NCBI RefSeq assembly: GCF_018388465.1
Contig: NZ_CP074404.1
Coordinates: 2,790,001 to 2,854,000, forward strand
DNA length: 64,000 nt
Reading direction: 5' to 3'
Source of the DNA: Cellulomonas fengjieae
GTDB lineage: Bacteria > Actinomycetota > Actinomycetes > Actinomycetales > Cellulomonadaceae
The position numbers and the translations under genes were made by a program. The notes below the pieces were generated by a model that saw only the letters and a list, made by a program, of their open reading frames with translations, did not search any database and had not been told where the DNA came from. Each line of letters starts with the position of its first letter. Position 1 is the first letter of the stretch. Positions 35,954-44,255 of this stretch are shown here, piece after piece.

Positions 35954-36660
35954 GCGCGCTCCTGGAGGTCCGGGGGCTCACGGTCGGCTACGGCGGCGCG
36001 CCCGTGCTGCGCGACGTCGACCTCGACGTGCCCGCCGGCAGCATCGTGGCCCTCGTCGGGGCCAACGGTGCGGGCAAGACCACGCTGCTGCGCACCCTGT
36101 CGGCGCTGGTCCCCCTCACCCGAGGCAGCGTCCGCCTCGGCGGGCACGACCTGGCCGCGGTCGGCGTCGAGGACCGCGTCCGGCGCGGGCTGGCCCACGT
36201 GCCCGAGGGGCGCGGGGTGGTCGCCGAGCTCACCGTCGACGAGAACCTGCGCCTCGGCGGCCTGTGGCGGGGACCGGACCGGCGCTCGGCGATCGGCGAG
36301 GTCTACGAGCTGTTCGAGCCCTTGGCGCGACGCAGGAACCACGCCGGGCACCAGCTCTCCGGTGGCGAGCGGCAGATGCTCGCCCTCGGCCGTGCGCTGG
36401 TCGCCCGGCCCACCGTCCTGCTGCTCGACGAGCCCTCGCTCGGGCTCGCGCCCCGGGTGGTCGCCCAGATCATGGCCGTCCTGCGCGGCCTGGCGGACCG
36501 CACCGGCCTGACGGTCCTGCTCGCCGAGCAGAACGTCGTCGGCGCCCTGTCCGTGGCCGACCACGGCGTCGTCCTCGGCCTCGGTGAGGTCGTCGCGTCC
36601 CGCCCGGCGCACGAGCTCGCCGCCGACGAGACCCTCCGCCACGCCTACCTGGGGTTCTGA
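35950..36660 (+). CDS. ABC transporter ATP-binding protein, LivF type
   Basis: A 236-residue second ATPase of the importer. Motifs: LTVGYGGAPVLRDVDLDVPAGSIVALVGANGAGKTTLLRTLSAL, LAHVPEGRGVVAELTVDENLRLG, HQLSGGERQMLALGRAL and VLLLDEPSLGLAPRVV, the last being the LivF signature. The GTG start at 35950 overlaps the LivG stop as GTGA, and its own stop overlaps the next start as TGATG, so the whole operon is translationally coupled. Confidence 0.92.
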   Translation: MSALLEVRGLTVGYGGAPVLRDVDLDVPAGSIVALVGANGAGKTTLLRTLSALVPLTRGSVRLGGHDLAAVGVEDRVRRGLAHVPEGRGVVAELTVDENLRLGGLWRGPDRRSAIGEVYELFEPLARRRNHAGHQLSGGERQMLALGRALVARPTVLLLDEPSLGLAPRVVAQIMAVLRGLADRTGLTVLLAEQNVVGALSVADHGVVLGLGEVVASRPAHELAADETLRHAYLGF

Positions 36661-37538
36661 TGGACCGACTCGTCTTCCTGCTCGGCAGCGGCCTGGCGCG
36701 CGGCGCCGTCCTCGCGCTCTTCGCGCTCGCCCTGGTCCTCATCTGGCGCGGCGCGCGCGTGGTCAACTTCGCGCAGGGCGCCATGGCGGTGGCCAGCACC
36801 TACGTCGCCTTCGAGGTGACCTCGGCGACGGGCAGCTACTGGCTCGGCCTGGTGGCCGCGCTGCTGGCCGGCGGGCTGCTCGGGTTCGCCGTCGAGCGTG
36901 GGGTCATGCGGTTCGCGTCGCCGCAGTCACCGCTGTCCGGCGTGATCATGGCGATCGGGCTGGTGATGGTGCTCCAGTCGGGGCTCGGCATCGCCTTCGG
37001 CGCGGACTACCGGCCGATGCGCGTGCCGTTCGACGACAGCGCGATCGTCGTCGGCGGGGTGCCGCTGCTGTCGCCGTACGACCTGTTCGTGCTCGTCGTG
37101 GCGGTGCTCGTGATGGTGGTCCTGGCGATCGGCTTCCGGTGGACGTCGGCCGGGCTGCAGATGCGCGCGGCGGCCTTCGCACCCGAGGTGTCCCGGCTGC
37201 TCGGCATCCGGGTGTCCCGGACCGTGACCGCCGGCTGGGCCCTGTCCAGCGTGGTGGGCTCGCTCGCGGCGCTGCTGCTGGTGCCGACGAGCCTCGGCCT
37301 CAACCCGCACGCCACCGACTCGCTGTTCGTGCTGGGCTTCACGGTGGCGGTGGTCGGCGGTCTCGACTCACCGGTCGGCGCCCTGGTGGGCGGCATCACG
37401 GTCGGCGTCGCGATGAGCCTGGTGACCGGGTACCTCGGCGCCGGGCTGGTGCCGATCGCGGTGCTCGTGCTGCTCGTGCTGGTGCTGCTGCTGCGACCCG
37501 CCGGACTGTTCGCGGCGGCGGAGGCGAGGCGCGCATGA
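36660..37538 (+). CDS. ABC transporter permease, LivH type
   Basis: A 292-residue permease with about eight membrane helices. GSGLARGAVLALFALALVLIWRGARVVNFAQGAMAVASTYVAF is the characteristic LivH start (NFAQG), and GLQMRAAAFAPEVSRLLGIRVSRTVTAGWALSSVVGSLAALLL is the cytoplasmic coupling region. VVGGLDSPVGALVGGITVG is also typical. It overlaps the previous stop by 1 nt and the next start by 4 nt. Confidence 0.92.
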   Translation: MDRLVFLLGSGLARGAVLALFALALVLIWRGARVVNFAQGAMAVASTYVAFEVTSATGSYWLGLVAALLAGGLLGFAVERGVMRFASPQSPLSGVIMAIGLVMVLQSGLGIAFGADYRPMRVPFDDSAIVVGGVPLLSPYDLFVLVVAVLVMVVLAIGFRWTSAGLQMRAAAFAPEVSRLLGIRVSRTVTAGWALSSVVGSLAALLLVPTSLGLNPHATDSLFVLGFTVAVVGGLDSPVGALVGGITVGVAMSLVTGYLGAGLVPIAVLVLLVLVLLLRPAGLFAAAEARRA

Positions 37539-38620
37539 GCGGGCGGCAGCGGCTGCCGGGCCAGCGACCCCTGGCCCGCACCCTCGTCCTCGCAGCCGGG
37601 TGGACCGTCGTGGCCCTGGCCGGGACGTTCGCGCTCGACCCGTTCCGGAACTACCAGCTCGCGCTGGTGGCGGCCTACCTGTGCGCGACGGCCGGTCTGA
37701 CCGTCCTCGTCGGCGCCACCGGGCAGCTGTCCCTGGGGCACGCCGCGCTCATGGCGGTCGGCGGCTACGGGTACGCGCTGACCAGCAACGCGCTGCCGTT
37801 CGGGGGCATGCTCGCCTTCGTGGTCGCCCTGCTCGCCGGCGCCGTGGCGAGCGCGGTCGTCGGCCTGCTCCTCGGGCTCGCCGCCGCACGCCTGTCCGGC
37901 CCGTACCTGGCCGGCCTCACGCTCGCGGTCGTCGTCGCGCTGCCCGCCGTCTCCTCGACCTGGTCGACCGTGCTGCACGGTGACCAGGGCGTGCAGATCG
38001 CGTTCGAGGGGGTCCCGGACGTCCTGCGCCGGGTGGTGGCCCTGGAGCAGTGGCAGGCGATGGTGGCCGTCGTCGTGACCGCCGCGGTCGTGACCGCCCT
38101 GACCGTGCTGCGGTCCGGGCGCTTCGGGCTGCGGATGCAGGCCGTCCGTGACGACGAGGTGGCCGCGCGGCTCAGCGGCATCCCGGCCGGCCGCGTCAAG
38201 GTGCTCGCGTTCACCGCGAGCTCGGTCGCCGCCGGTGTCGGCGGCGCCGTCCTGTGCTTCGTGGCCCAGGCGGTGAGCCCGGGCGCGTACACCGTCGGGT
38301 TCTCGCTGCTGCTGGTGGTCGCCGTGGTGATCGGCGGCCTCGGCAGCATCCTCGGCGCGGCGCTCGGGTCCGTCGTCATCGTCCTGCTGCCCTGGCTCAT
38401 CGGCCGGCTCACCGCCGACCTGCCCGCCGACGCGGCGCAGCGCCTCGACGGCAACCTCGCGGTGCTGGTCTTCGGGCTCCTGCTCATCACCGTCATGGCG
38501 CTCGCGCCGCGAGGCCTGCACGGTGCCCTCGTCCGCCGTCGTCGCACGCCCCCCAGCGCCCACCCGATCGAAGAAGCCGTTCCGCGCAAGGTCCTCGTCC
38601 CCACGGAAGAACAGAGGTGA
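37535..38620 (+). CDS. ABC transporter permease, LivM type
   Basis: A 361-residue permease with about ten helices. Family motifs: GLTVLVGATGQLSLGHAALMAVGGYGYAL and SGRFGLRMQAVRDDEVAARLSGIPAGRVKVLAFTASSVAAGVGGAVL, as in LivM. VVIGGLGSILGAALGSVVIVLLP follows. The C-terminal ~35 residues are a basic/proline tail. The ATG at 37535 overlaps the LivH stop as ATGA. It pairs with LivH to form the channel. Confidence 0.92.
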   Translation: MSGRQRLPGQRPLARTLVLAAGWTVVALAGTFALDPFRNYQLALVAAYLCATAGLTVLVGATGQLSLGHAALMAVGGYGYALTSNALPFGGMLAFVVALLAGAVASAVVGLLLGLAAARLSGPYLAGLTLAVVVALPAVSSTWSTVLHGDQGVQIAFEGVPDVLRRVVALEQWQAMVAVVVTAAVVTALTVLRSGRFGLRMQAVRDDEVAARLSGIPAGRVKVLAFTASSVAAGVGGAVLCFVAQAVSPGAYTVGFSLLLVVAVVIGGLGSILGAALGSVVIVLLPWLIGRLTADLPADAAQRLDGNLAVLVFGLLLITVMALAPRGLHGALVRRRRTPPSAHPIEEAVPRKVLVPTEEQR

Positions 38621-38625
38621 CACCG

Positions 38626-39894
38626 ATGTCACAGCGCTCCCGGTCCGTCCCCGCGGTGCTCACCACGGCGGCCCTCGTCGTCGCCGCACTCGCTGCCTGC
38701 AGCACCCCCGAGGCCTCCCCCGGCGTCACGGACGACACCGTGACCGTCGGGACGCACACCCCGCTGACCGGCCCGGCCGCCGCGGGGTACTCGACCATCT
38801 CCGCGGCGACGACGGCGTACTTCGAGTACGTCAACGACAACGGCGGGATCAACGGCCGCAGCATCGAGTACCTGGTCAAGGACGACGGCTACAACCCCGC
38901 GACGACGTCGACCGTGGTGCGCGAGCTGGTGCAGGAGGACGAGGTCTTCGCCATCATCAACGGCCTGGGGACGCCCACGCACTCGGCGGTGGTCGACTAC
39001 CTCAACGAGAACGAGGTGCCCGACCTGTTCGTCGCGTCCGGCAGCCCCCAGTGGGACCAGCCCGACACGTTCCCCTGGACGTTCGGGTACAACGCCGACT
39101 ACGTCGTCGAGGCCAAGGCGCTGGCCACCTACGCCAAGAAGACGTGGCCGGACAAGACGTTCTGCGTCCTTGGGCAGGACGACGACTTCGGGACGGACTT
39201 CACCGCGGGGCTGCTCACGGTGCTCGGCGACGACGGGCTGGCCTCGACGCAGACGTACTCGGTGTCCGTGCAGGACGTGGTGGCGCAGGTCGGTGCCATG
39301 CAGGCGGCCGGCTGCGAGGTCAACTTCCTCGCCACGGTCAACGGGTTCACGGCCCTCGCGCTGGGCACCGCCGCCAAGATGAAGTACCCGGCCCAGTGGG
39401 TCTCGTCGTCGTCGGGCGGCGACTACCCGACGCTGGTCGGCTACCTCGGTGAGGACGTCGCGCCGCTGCTGCTGCAGGGCTTCGTCAGCTCCAACTACCT
39501 GCCGTTCAGCCCTGACGACGAGTGGGTCGCGCTGTTCCAGGAGATCAACGACGAGTACAACGACGGCGCCCCGTTCAGCGGGAACACCGTGTTCGGGATG
39601 TCGGTGGGCTACCTGTTCGCGGAGGCGCTGGCCGCCGCCGGCGACGAGCCGACCCGCCAGGGCGTGCTGGAGGCCCTCGAGAAGGGCAGCCTCACGGGCA
39701 ACGGCATCGTGCCGCTGAGCTTCTCGCAGGAGACGCACTCCGCGTTCGACGGCGTCGGCATCACGGTGGTCGACAAGGGCGTCCAGGACTACGTCGCCGA
39801 CGAGATCTACACGACGGACGACGGCGACGGCGAGGTCGTCCCGTACACGGGCGAGGCGGTCGTGCTCGAGGGTGACGGCATCCCGACCGCCTGA
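38626..39894 (+). CDS. ABC transporter substrate-binding lipoprotein (LivK/HAAT family)
   Basis: A 422-residue type I periplasmic-binding-fold lipoprotein. The signal peptide ends with lipobox LAAC (Cys about residue 25). The mature protein starts VTVGTHTPLTGPAAAGYSTISAATTAYFEYVNDNGGINGRSIEYLVKDDGYNPATT, the classic HAAT N-terminus. There are two internal Cys (FCVLGQDDDFG and AAGCEVNF). Its ligand decides what the cluster imports; HAAT proteins also bind aromatic and aliphatic carboxylates. It is the last gene of the ABC operon, 5 bp after LivM. Confidence 0.91.
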   Translation: MSQRSRSVPAVLTTAALVVAALAACSTPEASPGVTDDTVTVGTHTPLTGPAAAGYSTISAATTAYFEYVNDNGGINGRSIEYLVKDDGYNPATTSTVVRELVQEDEVFAIINGLGTPTHSAVVDYLNENEVPDLFVASGSPQWDQPDTFPWTFGYNADYVVEAKALATYAKKTWPDKTFCVLGQDDDFGTDFTAGLLTVLGDDGLASTQTYSVSVQDVVAQVGAMQAAGCEVNFLATVNGFTALALGTAAKMKYPAQWVSSSSGGDYPTLVGYLGEDVAPLLLQGFVSSNYLPFSPDDEWVALFQEINDEYNDGAPFSGNTVFGMSVGYLFAEALAAAGDEPTRQGVLEALEKGSLTGNGIVPLSFSQETHSAFDGVGITVVDKGVQDYVADEIYTTDDGDGEVVPYTGEAVVLEGDGIPTA

Positions 39895-39904
39895 GCCCGG
39901 CACG

Positions 39905-39942
39905 CCGCAGGCCCGGTCCCCCGCGGGGGACCGGGCCTGCGG
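39905..39942. terminator. Bidirectional terminator between the ABC operon and the acyl-CoA ligase gene
   Basis: A perfect palindromic hairpin of 38 nt with a 17-bp stem and tight CGCG loop (left arm CCGCAGGCCCGGTCCCC) sits midway between the convergent stop codons at 39894 and 39947. Confidence 0.88.
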
Positions 39943-39946
39943 TGCG

Positions 39947-41539
39947 TCAGGCGTCGACCGGGGACGTCGAGAACTGCGCGACGAGCTCGCGCTTGAGCAC
40001 CTTGCCGCTGCCCCCCAGGGGCAGCGTCTCGACCAGGTGCACCACGCGGGGGAACTTGTACGCGGCGATCCGCTCCTGCACGAACGCGACCAGCTCCTGC
40101 GGGGTCGCCTCGTGCCCGTCGAGCAGCACCACCGCGGCGTGCACCTCCTGGCCGCGGGCCTCGTCGGCCAGCCCGAACACGGCGGCGAACGCGACGGCGG
40201 GGTGTCGCATCATCACGTCCTCGACCTCGCTGGGGTACACGTTGTAGCCGTTGCGGACGATCATGTCCTTCTTGCGGTCGACGATCGTGACGATGTCGTC
40301 GGCGTCCTTGGTGCCCAGGTCGCCGGTGCGGAACCAGCCGTCGACCACCGCGGCCGCCGACGCCTCCGGGTCGCCCAGGTAGCCCTTGAACAGGGCGTGG
40401 CCGCGCACCACGATCTCGCCCAGCTCGCCGGGGGCCAGCAGCACGATGCTGTCGTCCACGTGGGGGTCCGCGACCTCGATGTCCACGCCCCACAGCGGCC
40501 GGCCCACCGTGCCGGGCCGGATGGGCTCGCCCACGTGGTTGAACGCCACCGCGGGCGACGTCTCGGTCAGCCCGTACCCCTCGTGCACCTCGGCGCCGAA
40601 GTCCCGCGCGAACGCCTCCAGCACCGCGACCGGCAGGGCGGCGCCCCCGGAGACGGCGTACCGCAGGGGCGGCCGCGCGGTGCTGCGGGCGGCGGCCTGG
40701 ATGAGCCCGATGTACATCGTCGGCACCGCGGTGAACACCGTCGCGCCGTGCTGCACCATCTGGGCGAGCGCCTGGTCGGGGTCGAACTTGGGCAGCAGGA
40801 TCACGGCGGCGCCGCGCCGGAACGAGATGTTCATGACGGACGTCTGGCCGAACGTGTGGAACAGGGGCAGCCCGCCGAAGACGACGTCGTCCCGGCGCAT
40901 GTCGAACAGGTCGATGAGGGCCACGTTGACCTGCTCGAGGATGCCCAGGTGCGAGCCCACCGCGCCCTTGGGCCGGCCCGTGGTTCCGCTCGTGTAGAGG
41001 ATCGTCGCCGCGCTGGTCGGGTGGGTGGACTCGTACGTGGCGATCGCCTCGGCGCCCGCCGCCTCGTCCTCCAGGCGCGGGAACGGCACCGCCATCCCGT
41101 CCGGGACCAGGACCGTCAGCAGCGGGATGCCCACCCGCGCGGCGGCCGGGGCGGCCTCGGCGAGCATCGGCGCGGCGGCGACCAGCAGCGTGGCGCCGGA
41201 GTCGCGCAGCACGAACTCGATCTCCTCGGCCTTGAACAGCAGGTGCACCGGCACGACGACCGCGCCGAGGGCGAGCACGCCGTAGTAGACGCGGGCGAAG
41301 TCGGGCACGTTGGGCACGATCATGGCGACGCGGTCGCCCCGGCCGATCCCCCGGGCACGCAGGGCGCCGGCGTAGGCGCGGGTCTGGTCCCAGAGGTCGC
41401 CGTAGCGGACGGCGTGGTCGCCGATGAAGAACGCCGTGCGCTCGGGGCTGCGGTGGGCGGTCTCGGCGAGGATCGCCGCGACCGACATGCTCCCGAAGCC
41501 CGCACCGTCGAGGGCCTGGTCAAAGGGCATTGCGGTCAT
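39947..41539 (-). CDS. Acyl-CoA ligase (AMP-dependent synthetase)
   Basis: A 530-residue ANL-superfamily enzyme that activates a carboxylic acid to its CoA thioester via an acyl-AMP. Motifs: AATILYTSGTTGRPKGAVGSH (P-loop), GYGLTETSPAVAFN, GWFRTGDLG and IVDRKKDMIVRNGYNVYPSEVED, with GSGKVLKRELV carrying the catalytic Lys. It is the last gene of a kinase-like / acyl-CoA dehydrogenase / ligase operon; its start lies inside the dehydrogenase gene (20-nt overlap). The ATG at 41539 follows GGAAGGG; an ATG at 41530 is also possible. The context suggests it commits the imported acid to degradation. Confidence 0.9.
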   Translation of the reverse strand: MTAMPFDQALDGAGFGSMSVAAILAETAHRSPERTAFFIGDHAVRYGDLWDQTRAYAGALRARGIGRGDRVAMIVPNVPDFARVYYGVLALGAVVVPVHLLFKAEEIEFVLRDSGATLLVAAAPMLAEAAPAAARVGIPLLTVLVPDGMAVPFPRLEDEAAGAEAIATYESTHPTSAATILYTSGTTGRPKGAVGSHLGILEQVNVALIDLFDMRRDDVVFGGLPLFHTFGQTSVMNISFRRGAAVILLPKFDPDQALAQMVQHGATVFTAVPTMYIGLIQAAARSTARPPLRYAVSGGAALPVAVLEAFARDFGAEVHEGYGLTETSPAVAFNHVGEPIRPGTVGRPLWGVDIEVADPHVDDSIVLLAPGELGEIVVRGHALFKGYLGDPEASAAAVVDGWFRTGDLGTKDADDIVTIVDRKKDMIVRNGYNVYPSEVEDVMMRHPAVAFAAVFGLADEARGQEVHAAVVLLDGHEATPQELVAFVQERIAAYKFPRVVHLVETLPLGGSGKVLKRELVAQFSTSPVDA

Positions 41540-42743
41540 CGTCCCTTCCTCTCTCATCATGAAGCTGGGCTCGCCCCAGAGAGGCGAGGTGGACCTCGTC
41601 CGGACCGTCCGCCAGGCGCAGGGCCCGGGCGGCGGCGAACATCTCGGCCAGCGGCTGGTCGCCGGACAGGCCGGCCGCACCGAAGAGCTGGATCGCTCGG
41701 TCGAGGATCTGCTGCACCGCCCGGGGGACGGCGATCTTGATGGCCTGGATCTCGGTCATCGCGGCGCGGTTGCCGACCGTGTCCATGAGCCAGGCGGTCT
41801 TGAGCACCAGCAGTCGCAGCGCCTCGATCTGCAGGCGGGACTCGGCCACCCACTCGCGCACGACGCCCTGGTCGGCGAGCGGCCTGCCGAACGCGACGCG
41901 GGACGTGGCCCGCTCGACCACCAGGTCCATCGCCCGCTCGGCCATGCCCAGCGCGCGCATGCAGTGGTGGATCCGGCCGGGGCCCAGCCGCGCCTGGGCG
42001 ATCGCGAAGCCCTCCCCCTCGCCGGCGAGGAGGTTGGCCACCGGGACGCGGACGTCGTCGAACACGATCTCCGCGTGCCCGCCGTGGTCGCGGTCGTCGT
42101 ACCCGAAGACCGTCAGCGGCCGCACGATCCGCACGCCGGGCGCGCTCCTCGGTACCAGCACCATGCTCTGCCGGCGGTGCCGGGCCGCGGTCGGGTCGGT
42201 GGCGCCCATGACGACCAGCAGCGCGCAGTCGGGGCTCATCGCGCCGGTCGACCACCACTTGCGGCCGGTGACCACGTACTCGTCGCCGTCGCGCACGATC
42301 CGGGTGGCGATCTGGGAGGCGTCCGAGGAGGCGACGTCGGGCTCGGTCATGCAGAACGCCGACCGGATCTCGGCGTCGAGCAACGGCTCGAGCCACTCGT
42401 CCTTCTGCTCCTGCGTCCCGAACTCGTGCAGCAGCTCCATGTTGCCGGTGTCGGGCGCCGCGCAGTTCATCGCGACCGGCGCCAGGCGCGGGCTGCGACC
42501 GGTCAGCTCGGCGACCGGGGCGTACTGCAGCGTGGTCAGCACGCCCGGCAGGAACAGGTTCCACAGGCCGCGCTCGCTCGCGGCCGCCTGCAGCTCGCGG
42601 ACGACCGGACGGGCCCCCCACTCGTGCGGCGTCGCCGCCAGCTGCTCCTCCAGCACCGCCTCGGCCGGGTACACGAGCTCGTCGAGGAACCGCTGGGCGC
42701 GGCCGGTGTACTCGACGGTGACGGCGTCCGGGGCGAAGTCCAT
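41520..42743 (-). CDS. Acyl-CoA dehydrogenase, ACAD10/11 (FadE36-neighbour) type
   Basis: A 407-residue flavoprotein. It shows the substrate/FAD segments FCMTEPDVASSDASQIATRIVRDGDEYVVTGRKWWSTGA and GRIHHCMRALGMAERAMDLVVERATSRVAFGRPLADQGVV, and the C-terminal LRLADGPDEVHLASLGRAQL. The DGPDEVHL ending is the pattern of the ACAD10/ACAD11 group rather than of short- or medium-chain dehydrogenases. It is encoded directly after a kinase-like protein (TGATG overlap), the bacterial split form of the ACAD10/11 fusion. This group has been linked to 4-hydroxyacyl-CoA conversion. Confidence 0.88.
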   Translation of the reverse strand: MDFAPDAVTVEYTGRAQRFLDELVYPAEAVLEEQLAATPHEWGARPVVRELQAAASERGLWNLFLPGVLTTLQYAPVAELTGRSPRLAPVAMNCAAPDTGNMELLHEFGTQEQKDEWLEPLLDAEIRSAFCMTEPDVASSDASQIATRIVRDGDEYVVTGRKWWSTGAMSPDCALLVVMGATDPTAARHRRQSMVLVPRSAPGVRIVRPLTVFGYDDRDHGGHAEIVFDDVRVPVANLLAGEGEGFAIAQARLGPGRIHHCMRALGMAERAMDLVVERATSRVAFGRPLADQGVVREWVAESRLQIEALRLLVLKTAWLMDTVGNRAAMTEIQAIKIAVPRAVQQILDRAIQLFGAAGLSGDQPLAEMFAAARALRLADGPDEVHLASLGRAQLHDERGRDDDRNAL

Positions 42744-43789
42744 CAGCGCACCCCCGCCAGCTGCGCCAGGCCCTCGTCGGCGAGCGGCTCGACCAGCCCC
42801 CCGATCCGGTCGAACCCCTCGCCGACGGTGTCCCCGCCCAGGAACCGGAAGTGGATCCCCTCGAGGATGACCGCGAGCTTGTACGCGGCGAACGCGCGGT
42901 ACCAACCCAGCTCCGGCACTCCGGTGCCCAGCCGGGCGCAGTAGACGTCGACCAGCTCGTCGAACTCCGGGTACCCCGCGGCGGGGTCGACGGCGCTGGG
43001 CGCGACGCCCTGCGCCCCGGCGACGTCGCGGATGTGCCAGTACAGGCCGAGCATGCCGAGGTCGACGGCGCAGTCGCCGATCGTCGCCATCTCCCAGTCG
43101 AGGATCGCGGTGATCCGCGGTCCCGCGCCGACCAGGACGTTGTCCAGGCGGTAGTCGCCGTGCACGATGCTGCTCCGCCGGGTGGTCGGCACGCGTTCCC
43201 CCAGCCGCTCCTGCAGGTCGTCGAGGCGCGGCACCGGCCGCGAGCGCGACCCCTCCAGCTGCGTCCGCCAGCGGCGCAGCTGCCGGTCGAGGTAGCCGTC
43301 GGCCCGGCCGAGGTCCGCGAGGCCGACGTCGGCGGGGTCGATCGCGTGCAGCTCCGCGAGGAGCGCGGCCAGCTCGAGGCTCACGGCGCGCAGGTCCCCG
43401 GGCGACCACACCGCGTTCTGCGCCGGATGGGCCAGCACGGTCCCCTCGACCAGGTCCATGACGTAGAACACCGTCCCGGTGCCGGCCGACGGGTCGTCCA
43501 CCAGCGCCACGGTCGGCGGCACGGGCACGCGCGTGCCGGCCAGCGCGGAGATGACGCGGTGCTCGCGGGCCATGTCGTGCGCGGTCGTCTGCACGTGACC
43601 CAACGGCGGGCGCCGGACCACGAGCGGCCGCACCGCGCCGTCGACCCGGTAGGTGAGGTTGCTGCGCCCACCCGCGATCACCTGAGCGGTCAGCGGGCCG
43701 TCGCCCAGCACCGACGGGTGCTCGCGGCGCAGGTACTGCTCGAGCCGCGCCAGGTCCAGCCCCGGCGGGTCCGGCAACCGTGGGGTCAT
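42743..43789 (-). CDS. Aminoglycoside-phosphotransferase-fold kinase (ACAD10/11 kinase / LvaA-like)
   Basis: A 348-residue APH/choline-kinase-fold protein. Visible motifs: QVIAGGRSNLTYRVDGAVRPLVVRRPP (nucleotide loop and Lys), SSIVHGDYRLDNVLV (Brenner motif with catalytic Asp) and AILDWEMATIGDCAVDLGMLGLYW (DFG-equivalent DWE). The family is miscalled as antibiotic resistance; beside an ACAD11-type dehydrogenase it more likely phosphorylates the 4-hydroxyl of a hydroxyacyl-CoA. It is the first gene of its operon. The ATG at 43789 has GGAGAGGTGG upstream. A frame extending to 43822 would run through operator C and is unlikely. Confidence 0.87.
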   Translation of the reverse strand: MTPRLPDPPGLDLARLEQYLRREHPSVLGDGPLTAQVIAGGRSNLTYRVDGAVRPLVVRRPPLGHVQTTAHDMAREHRVISALAGTRVPVPPTVALVDDPSAGTGTVFYVMDLVEGTVLAHPAQNAVWSPGDLRAVSLELAALLAELHAIDPADVGLADLGRADGYLDRQLRRWRTQLEGSRSRPVPRLDDLQERLGERVPTTRRSSIVHGDYRLDNVLVGAGPRITAILDWEMATIGDCAVDLGMLGLYWHIRDVAGAQGVAPSAVDPAAGYPEFDELVDVYCARLGTGVPELGWYRAFAAYKLAVILEGIHFRFLGGDTVGEGFDRIGGLVEPLADEGLAQLAGVR

Positions 43790-43819
43790 CGTCGACCACC
43801 TCTCCGGGTGGCACGTCGT

Positions 43820-43842
43820 CATACCGCCCGGTCGGTATGCTA
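43820..43842 (-). promoter_or_regulatory. Promoter and TetR-type operator C of the kinase-ACAD-ligase operon
   Basis: CATACCGCCCGGTCGGTATG (43820-43839) is a palindrome with outer arms extended by one base. It overlaps the 3' part of a -10 box, TAGCAT on the minus strand (43842-43837), and covers the predicted start of transcription. Confidence 0.82.
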
Positions 43843-43847
43843 TCCGA

Positions 43848-44255
43848 TCAGACGGCCAGATCGCGCTCGATGGCCGTACGGATCCGGTCGGGAACCGGGA
43901 CGGGGCGCCGCGTGGCGTCGTCGACGAAGACGTGCACGAAGCGGCCCTCCGCGACGAGCTCCCCCGCGCGCAGGATGCCGAGCTCCCACGTCACGCTGGT
44001 GGTGCCCAGCCGGCCCACCCGCAGCCCGACCTCGAGCGGCTCCGGAAAGGCGGCGGAGGCGCGGAACTCGCACGACGACGAGACGCAGACGCCGATCGGC
44101 TCGCCGCTGCCCGGGTCGAGGCCCGCCGACTCGATGAGCCAGACGTTGATCGTGGTGTCCATCGCCTCGTAGTAGACGGTGTTGTTCAGGTGCCCGTAGA
44201 CGTCGTTGTCGTTCCACCGCGTCGCAAAGGGCGCCCGGTGCCGGTACCCGCTCAC
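43848..44255 (-). CDS. Acyl-CoA thioesterase, 4HBT hot-dog family
   Basis: A 135-residue hot-dog fold thioesterase. The active-site segment is TRWNDNDVYGHLNNTVYYEAMDTTINVWL (D-x-x-GHxNN), with a second conserved strand SSSCEFRASAAFPEPLEVGLRVGRLGTTSVTWEL. It hydrolyses acyl-CoA esters, perhaps as overflow relief for the pathway. The GTG start at 44255 overlaps the stop of the TetR gene (GTGA), so regulator and thioesterase are one operon. Its 3' end contains the promoter of the next operon. Confidence 0.88.
   Translation of the reverse strand: MSGYRHRAPFATRWNDNDVYGHLNNTVYYEAMDTTINVWLIESAGLDPGSGEPIGVCVSSSCEFRASAAFPEPLEVGLRVGRLGTTSVTWELGILRAGELVAEGRFVHVFVDDATRRPVPVPDRIRTAIERDLAV

Noticed and set aside
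42743..43789. Calling the APH-fold protein an aminoglycoside resistance enzyme
   Set aside because: It is operonic with an ACAD11-type dehydrogenase and a CoA ligase and shares their operator. The APH fold is common to metabolic kinases, so resistance is not supported.
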